NCBI RefSeq assembly: GCF_000023105.1
Contig: NC_012669.1
Coordinates: 4,527,025 to 4,591,024, forward strand
Source of the DNA: Beutenbergia cavernae DSM 12333
GTDB taxonomy: Bacteria; Actinomycetota; Actinomycetes; Actinomycetales; Beutenbergiaceae
DNA: 64,000 nt
Direction of reading: 5' to 3'
Shown: piece after piece, positions 61,672 through 64,000 of the stretch
How the letters are laid out: the number at the start of each line of letters is the position of its first letter
How positions within the stretch are numbered: the first letter of the stretch is position 1
Position numbers and translations under genes: made by a program
Notes under the pieces: model-generated
Seen by the model: the letters and a program-made list of their open reading frames with translations, nothing else
Databases searched by the model: none
Told to the model about the DNA's origin: nothing

Positions 61672-62339
61672 GCAGCGATGGCTCGACGATGCTGCGGGTC
61701 ACCCTCGTGGACGACCACCCGGTCTTCCGGATCGGCATGGCCGCGCTGCTCGACTCGCTGCCGGGCGTCACGGTGGTCGGGCAGGCCGACGGCGCCGCTG
61801 CGGCCCGCGACCTGTTCGGCGGCGGGCACGAGACCGACGTCGTCCTCATGGATCTCGACCTCGGCGACGGCTCCGGCGTCGACGTGACCCGCGACCTGCT
61901 GCTGCTCCGACCGGACCTGCGCGTGCTCGTCGTGACGATGCACGAGGACGACGACGCCGTCGTCGCCTCTGTCCGCGCCGGGGCGCGGGGGTTCCTGGTG
62001 AAGTCGTCGCCGCCGGACGCCGTCGAGCGGGCCGTGCGGGCCGTGGCGGCCGGCGAGATGATCCTGTCGCCGGCGGTCGCGGAGCGGGCGATGTCGTACG
62101 TGCTGGGTGGGCAGCGCGCGGCCCGCCTCCCCTTCCCGCAGCTGACGGACCGCGAGCGCGAGGTGCTGGATCTGGTGGCCCACGGCCTGGACAACACCGC
62201 GATCGCCCGCCGGCTCTCGCTGAGCCCGAAGACGGTACGCAACACCGTGGCGACGGTGCTGGCGAAGCTGTCGCTGCGGGACCGGTCGGCGGCCATCGTG
62301 CGGGCGCGGGCCGAAGGCCTCGGCGCGGGTCCCGCCTAG
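61668..62339 (+). CDS. NarL/FixJ-type response regulator
   Basis: A 223-residue response regulator. The receiver has LVDDHPVFRIGMAALLDSLP with the acidic pocket, VVLMDLDLGDGSGVDVTRDL with the phosphoacceptor Asp, VVTMHEDDDAVVASVRAGAR and GFLVKSSPPDAVERAVRAVA with the conserved Lys. The LuxR-type HTH is LTDREREVLDLVAHGLDNTA followed by IARRLSLSPKTVRNTVATVL. The start is a GTG overlapping the stop of the kinase gene (GTGA), so the two are coupled. Targets are not visible; the following PadR/ABC operon may be separate. Confidence 0.94.
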   Translation: MSSDGSTMLRVTLVDDHPVFRIGMAALLDSLPGVTVVGQADGAAAARDLFGGGHETDVVLMDLDLGDGSGVDVTRDLLLLRPDLRVLVVTMHEDDDAVVASVRAGARGFLVKSSPPDAVERAVRAVAAGEMILSPAVAERAMSYVLGGQRAARLPFPQLTDREREVLDLVAHGLDNTAIARRLSLSPKTVRNTVATVLAKLSLRDRSAAIVRARAEGLGAGPA

Positions 62340-62368
62340 CGGAACGGCGGGCTGACAAGGCGAGTACT

Positions 62369-62394
62369 CACTGGGTGCATACACTGGGTGTATA
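62369..62394. promoter_or_regulatory. Tandem/inverted repeat operator of the downstream PadR gene
   Basis: CACTGGGTGCATA and CACTGGGTGTATA lie head to tail at 62369-62381 and 62382-62394, and ATACAC-TGG-GTGTAT at 62379-62393 is a perfect palindrome. It overlaps the TATAGT -10 element of the PadR gene, the expected place for an autorepressor. Confidence 0.65.
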
Positions 62395-62404
62395 GTTCCG
62401 CGCC

Positions 62405-62947
62405 ATGAGCGTTCCGATGGCGGTCCTCGGCCTTCTGCAACCCGGTCCGGCGCACGGCTTCGCGATCAAGCGGCGCTACGACGAGCTGATCGGTCGAGAC
62501 CGTGAGCTCAAGTACGGGCAGGTGTACTCGACGCTGGCACGCCTCGAGCGCGACGGGCTGGCGAGCGGGGTCGGTGTGCAGCCCGGCGGCGGCGGGGATC
62601 GCAAGGTCTACGCGATCACCGACGCTGGCGTGACGGAGCTCGAGACGTGGCTCATGACGCCGCAGCTCCCCCAGGCGCGACCGGCCGAGCTCGTGACACG
62701 AGTCGTGCTGGCGCTCGTGGCCGGCCGGCCCGCTGAGCCGATCCTCGACGGCCAACGTCGCGTGTACCTGGCACGGATGCGTGAGCTGACGGCGGCGCGG
62801 AAGGGAGCCGACGCCGTCGCGCGGGCGCTGGCCGACTTCGAGCAGGCGCACCTCGAGGCGGACCTGCGCTGGATCGAGCTCGCGGCTGCTCGCCTCGGCC
62901 CGATGCGGGAGGCCCTGAACACGGGCGAGGAGGCCACTGATGGCTGA
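62405..62947 (+). CDS. PadR-family regulator of an ABC transporter
   Basis: A 180-residue PadR regulator. It begins MSVPMAVLGLLQPGPAHGFA, has YDELIGRDRELKYGQVYSTL and ARLERDGLASGVG as the recognition helix and wing, and RKVYAITDAGVTELETWLMT; the second half is helical (ALADFEQAHLEADLRWIELA) for dimerisation. TATAGT ends 8 nt before the ATG, so a leaderless transcript is likely. Its stop overlaps the ATPase start by 8 nt. Because it heads the operon, it probably represses the transporter and itself through the operator at 62369. Confidence 0.93.
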   Translation: MSVPMAVLGLLQPGPAHGFAIKRRYDELIGRDRELKYGQVYSTLARLERDGLASGVGVQPGGGGDRKVYAITDAGVTELETWLMTPQLPQARPAELVTRVVLALVAGRPAEPILDGQRRVYLARMRELTAARKGADAVARALADFEQAHLEADLRWIELAAARLGPMREALNTGEEATDG

Positions 62948-63629
62948 GATCGTCCTGGAGACGCGGTCCGTCAGCCGCTCGTTCGGTGCGATGCCCGCCG
63001 TCGACGGCGTGGACCTCACCGTGCGCGCCGGTGAGGTCGTCGCGGTGATGGGACCGTCGGGGTCTGGAAAGTCGACGCTGCTTCACCTCGTCGCCGGACT
63101 GCTCCGCCCTGACTCCGGTGAGGTGTGGTTCGACGGCACGCGTCTGGACAACCAGCCTGAGCACGCACGAGCGAGGACGCGCCTGCGACACATGGGCTTC
63201 GTCTTCCAGTTCGGCGACCTCGTACCGGAACTCACCGTCGTCGAGAACGTCGAGCTGCCGCTCCGCCTCCTCGGCACAGCTCGCGCGAGCGCACGAGCTC
63301 GTGCGCTGGAGATGCTCGACCGCTTCGGGATCGCCGAGCAGGCGGACCGGCGCCTCTCCGAGGTGTCGGGCGGGCAGGCCCAGCGCGCCGCAGTCGCCCG
63401 TGCGCTCGTCCACCAGCCGGCCGTCGTGCTGGCCGATGAACCGACCGGTTCGCTGGACACGCTGACGGGCGAGCTCGTGCTCGAGGAGCTCGTGGGAGCT
63501 GCCGCGGAACGTGGCACGGCCGTCGTTCTCGTGACGCACGAGCTCCGGGTCGCGTCCTATGCCGACCGCGACGTCCTGGTCCGGGACGGCCGCATCGTCG
63601 CGGATCCGGTCGGCGCGGTCCCGTCATGA
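62940..63629 (+). CDS. ABC transporter ATPase (MacB/LolD-like)
   Basis: A 229-residue ATPase. Walker A is VMGPSGSGKSTLLHLVAGLL. The Q-loop lies in HMGFVFQFGDLVPELTVVEN, the signature is LSEVSGGQAQRAAVARALVH, Walker B is PAVVLADEPTGSLDTLTGEL, and the switch His is in VVLVTHELRVASYA. It is of the type that works with FtsX-like permeases in lipoprotein or peptide export. It overlaps the PadR gene by 8 nt and the permease by ATGA, so the three are one coupled operon. Confidence 0.95.
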   Translation: MAEIVLETRSVSRSFGAMPAVDGVDLTVRAGEVVAVMGPSGSGKSTLLHLVAGLLRPDSGEVWFDGTRLDNQPEHARARTRLRHMGFVFQFGDLVPELTVVENVELPLRLLGTARASARARALEMLDRFGIAEQADRRLSEVSGGQAQRAAVARALVHQPAVVLADEPTGSLDTLTGELVLEELVGAAAERGTAVVLVTHELRVASYADRDVLVRDGRIVADPVGAVPS

Positions 63630-64000
63630 GCCCGCATCTTCTCCTCGGGTGGCGGCTCGTCCGCGCCGGCGGATGGACACGCGCTCTGAGCGTCGCGATC
63701 GGAGCACTCGTCGCCACCGTCTTCGCGATGGTCGCGCTCGCGATCCCGACGGCGGTGTACCCGCCCGATGCCGGCATCCTCGACATTTGGCAGGCGAACG
63801 TCACGGCCGCGCTCCTCTTCGCTCTCGCGCCCGCCGCCGTCCTGCTCGTCACGACAACTCGGATCTCGTCCGCGATTCGGGACCGCCGGCTCGAGTCCCT
63901 GCGACTCATCGGGCTCTCCCGTGGCGGTGCCACCACGGTCGCTGCTACGGAGTCGGGAACGCTGGCGGGTGCGGGCGCGGTGGCCGGATCGGTGATGTTC
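63626..64000 (+). CDS. FtsX-like permease, N-terminal part (runs off the right edge)
   Basis: The first 125 codons of the membrane partner of the preceding ATPase. It starts MSPHLLLGWRLVRAGGWTRA, has a first helix (LSVAIGALVATVFAMVALAI), a short outer segment with YPPDAGILDIWQ, a second helix (AALLFALAPAAVLLVTTTRI), then RDRRLESLRLIGLSRGG, the typical cytoplasmic coupling stretch of FtsX/MacB permeases. ATGA overlap with the ATPase stop codon fixes the start. The remaining two-thirds or more lie outside the window. Confidence 0.88.
   Translation, partial: MSPHLLLGWRLVRAGGWTRALSVAIGALVATVFAMVALAIPTAVYPPDAGILDIWQANVTAALLFALAPAAVLLVTTTRISSAIRDRRLESLRLIGLSRGGATTVAATESGTLAGAGAVAGSVMF

Overview
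The window comes from a very GC-rich actinobacterium. Clues are the GTG starts, probable leaderless promoters, LPxTG surface proteins, a 13E12-type DUF222/HNH protein, the HelR motor ATPase, ECF42 sigma factors paired with YciI-like proteins, and deazaflavin-type nitroreductase-fold proteins. A Micrococcales genus near Cellulomonas, Isoptericola or Cellulosimicrobium would fit, but that placement is inference. There is no rRNA, tRNA, CRISPR array, insertion sequence or prophage that I can see. It reads as ordinary accessory chromosome: many small regulator/enzyme modules, often divergently arranged around a palindromic operator.

Layout. 1-4.2 kb: a truncated DMT transporter, a COG4315 lipoprotein, a divergent nucleotidyltransferase/phosphotransferase pair, two small proteins and a DoxX protein. 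4.3-7.4 kb: an MFS exporter divergent from a PadR regulator with an Arg/Gly-rich N-terminus, then a strong terminator. 7.4-10.6 kb: an HxlR regulator divergent from two tandem imine-reductase-like genes, then an NmrA-like protein. 10.6-23 kb: a leftward surface block with an arylsulfatase, two LPxTG proteins, an ECF42/YciI module, and a glycine-rich secreted protein coupled to a DUF4436 membrane protein. 23-29 kb: small proteins, an FN3 secreted protein, and a redox module (MmyB-type HTH, cupin and aldo/keto reductase, divergent from an alcohol dehydrogenase and a CMD protein). 29-36 kb: DUF222/HNH protein, RibD-like reductase, DUF2255, a second aldo/keto reductase and a second ECF42/YciI module with a DUF998 protein, with a perfect CRP/GlxR-type site at its promoter. 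36-42 kb: a MalT-type LuxR regulator divergent from a second arylsulfatase. 42-48 kb: DinB, PPOX, methyltransferase, decayed gene fragments, a TetR/MFS efflux pair and LtrA. 48-55.5 kb: a UvrC-like nuclease, two deazaflavin-type proteins, a vapC remnant, a HAD phosphatase, an ECF41-like sigma factor with DoxX, DUF1684 and an M20 amidohydrolase, and a MarR regulator. 55.6-59.6 kb: helR and a small alarmone synthetase. 59.7-64 kb: a two-component system and a PadR/ABC transporter operon that runs off the right edge.

The most interesting point is the helR/alarmone synthetase intergenic region. It carries an exact 19-bp match to the rifamycin-associated element as I remember it. A sigma70-like promoter on each strand takes its -35 from that element, one firing into helR and the other into the (p)ppGpp synthetase gene. 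If real, a single rifamycin-sensing switch would control both an RNA-polymerase-rescue motor and the stringent-response messenger. A second strong theme is probable leaderless transcription: at least fourteen starts lie 6-8 nt behind a TANNNT -10 element. Operators can also be read directly for most of the one-component regulators.
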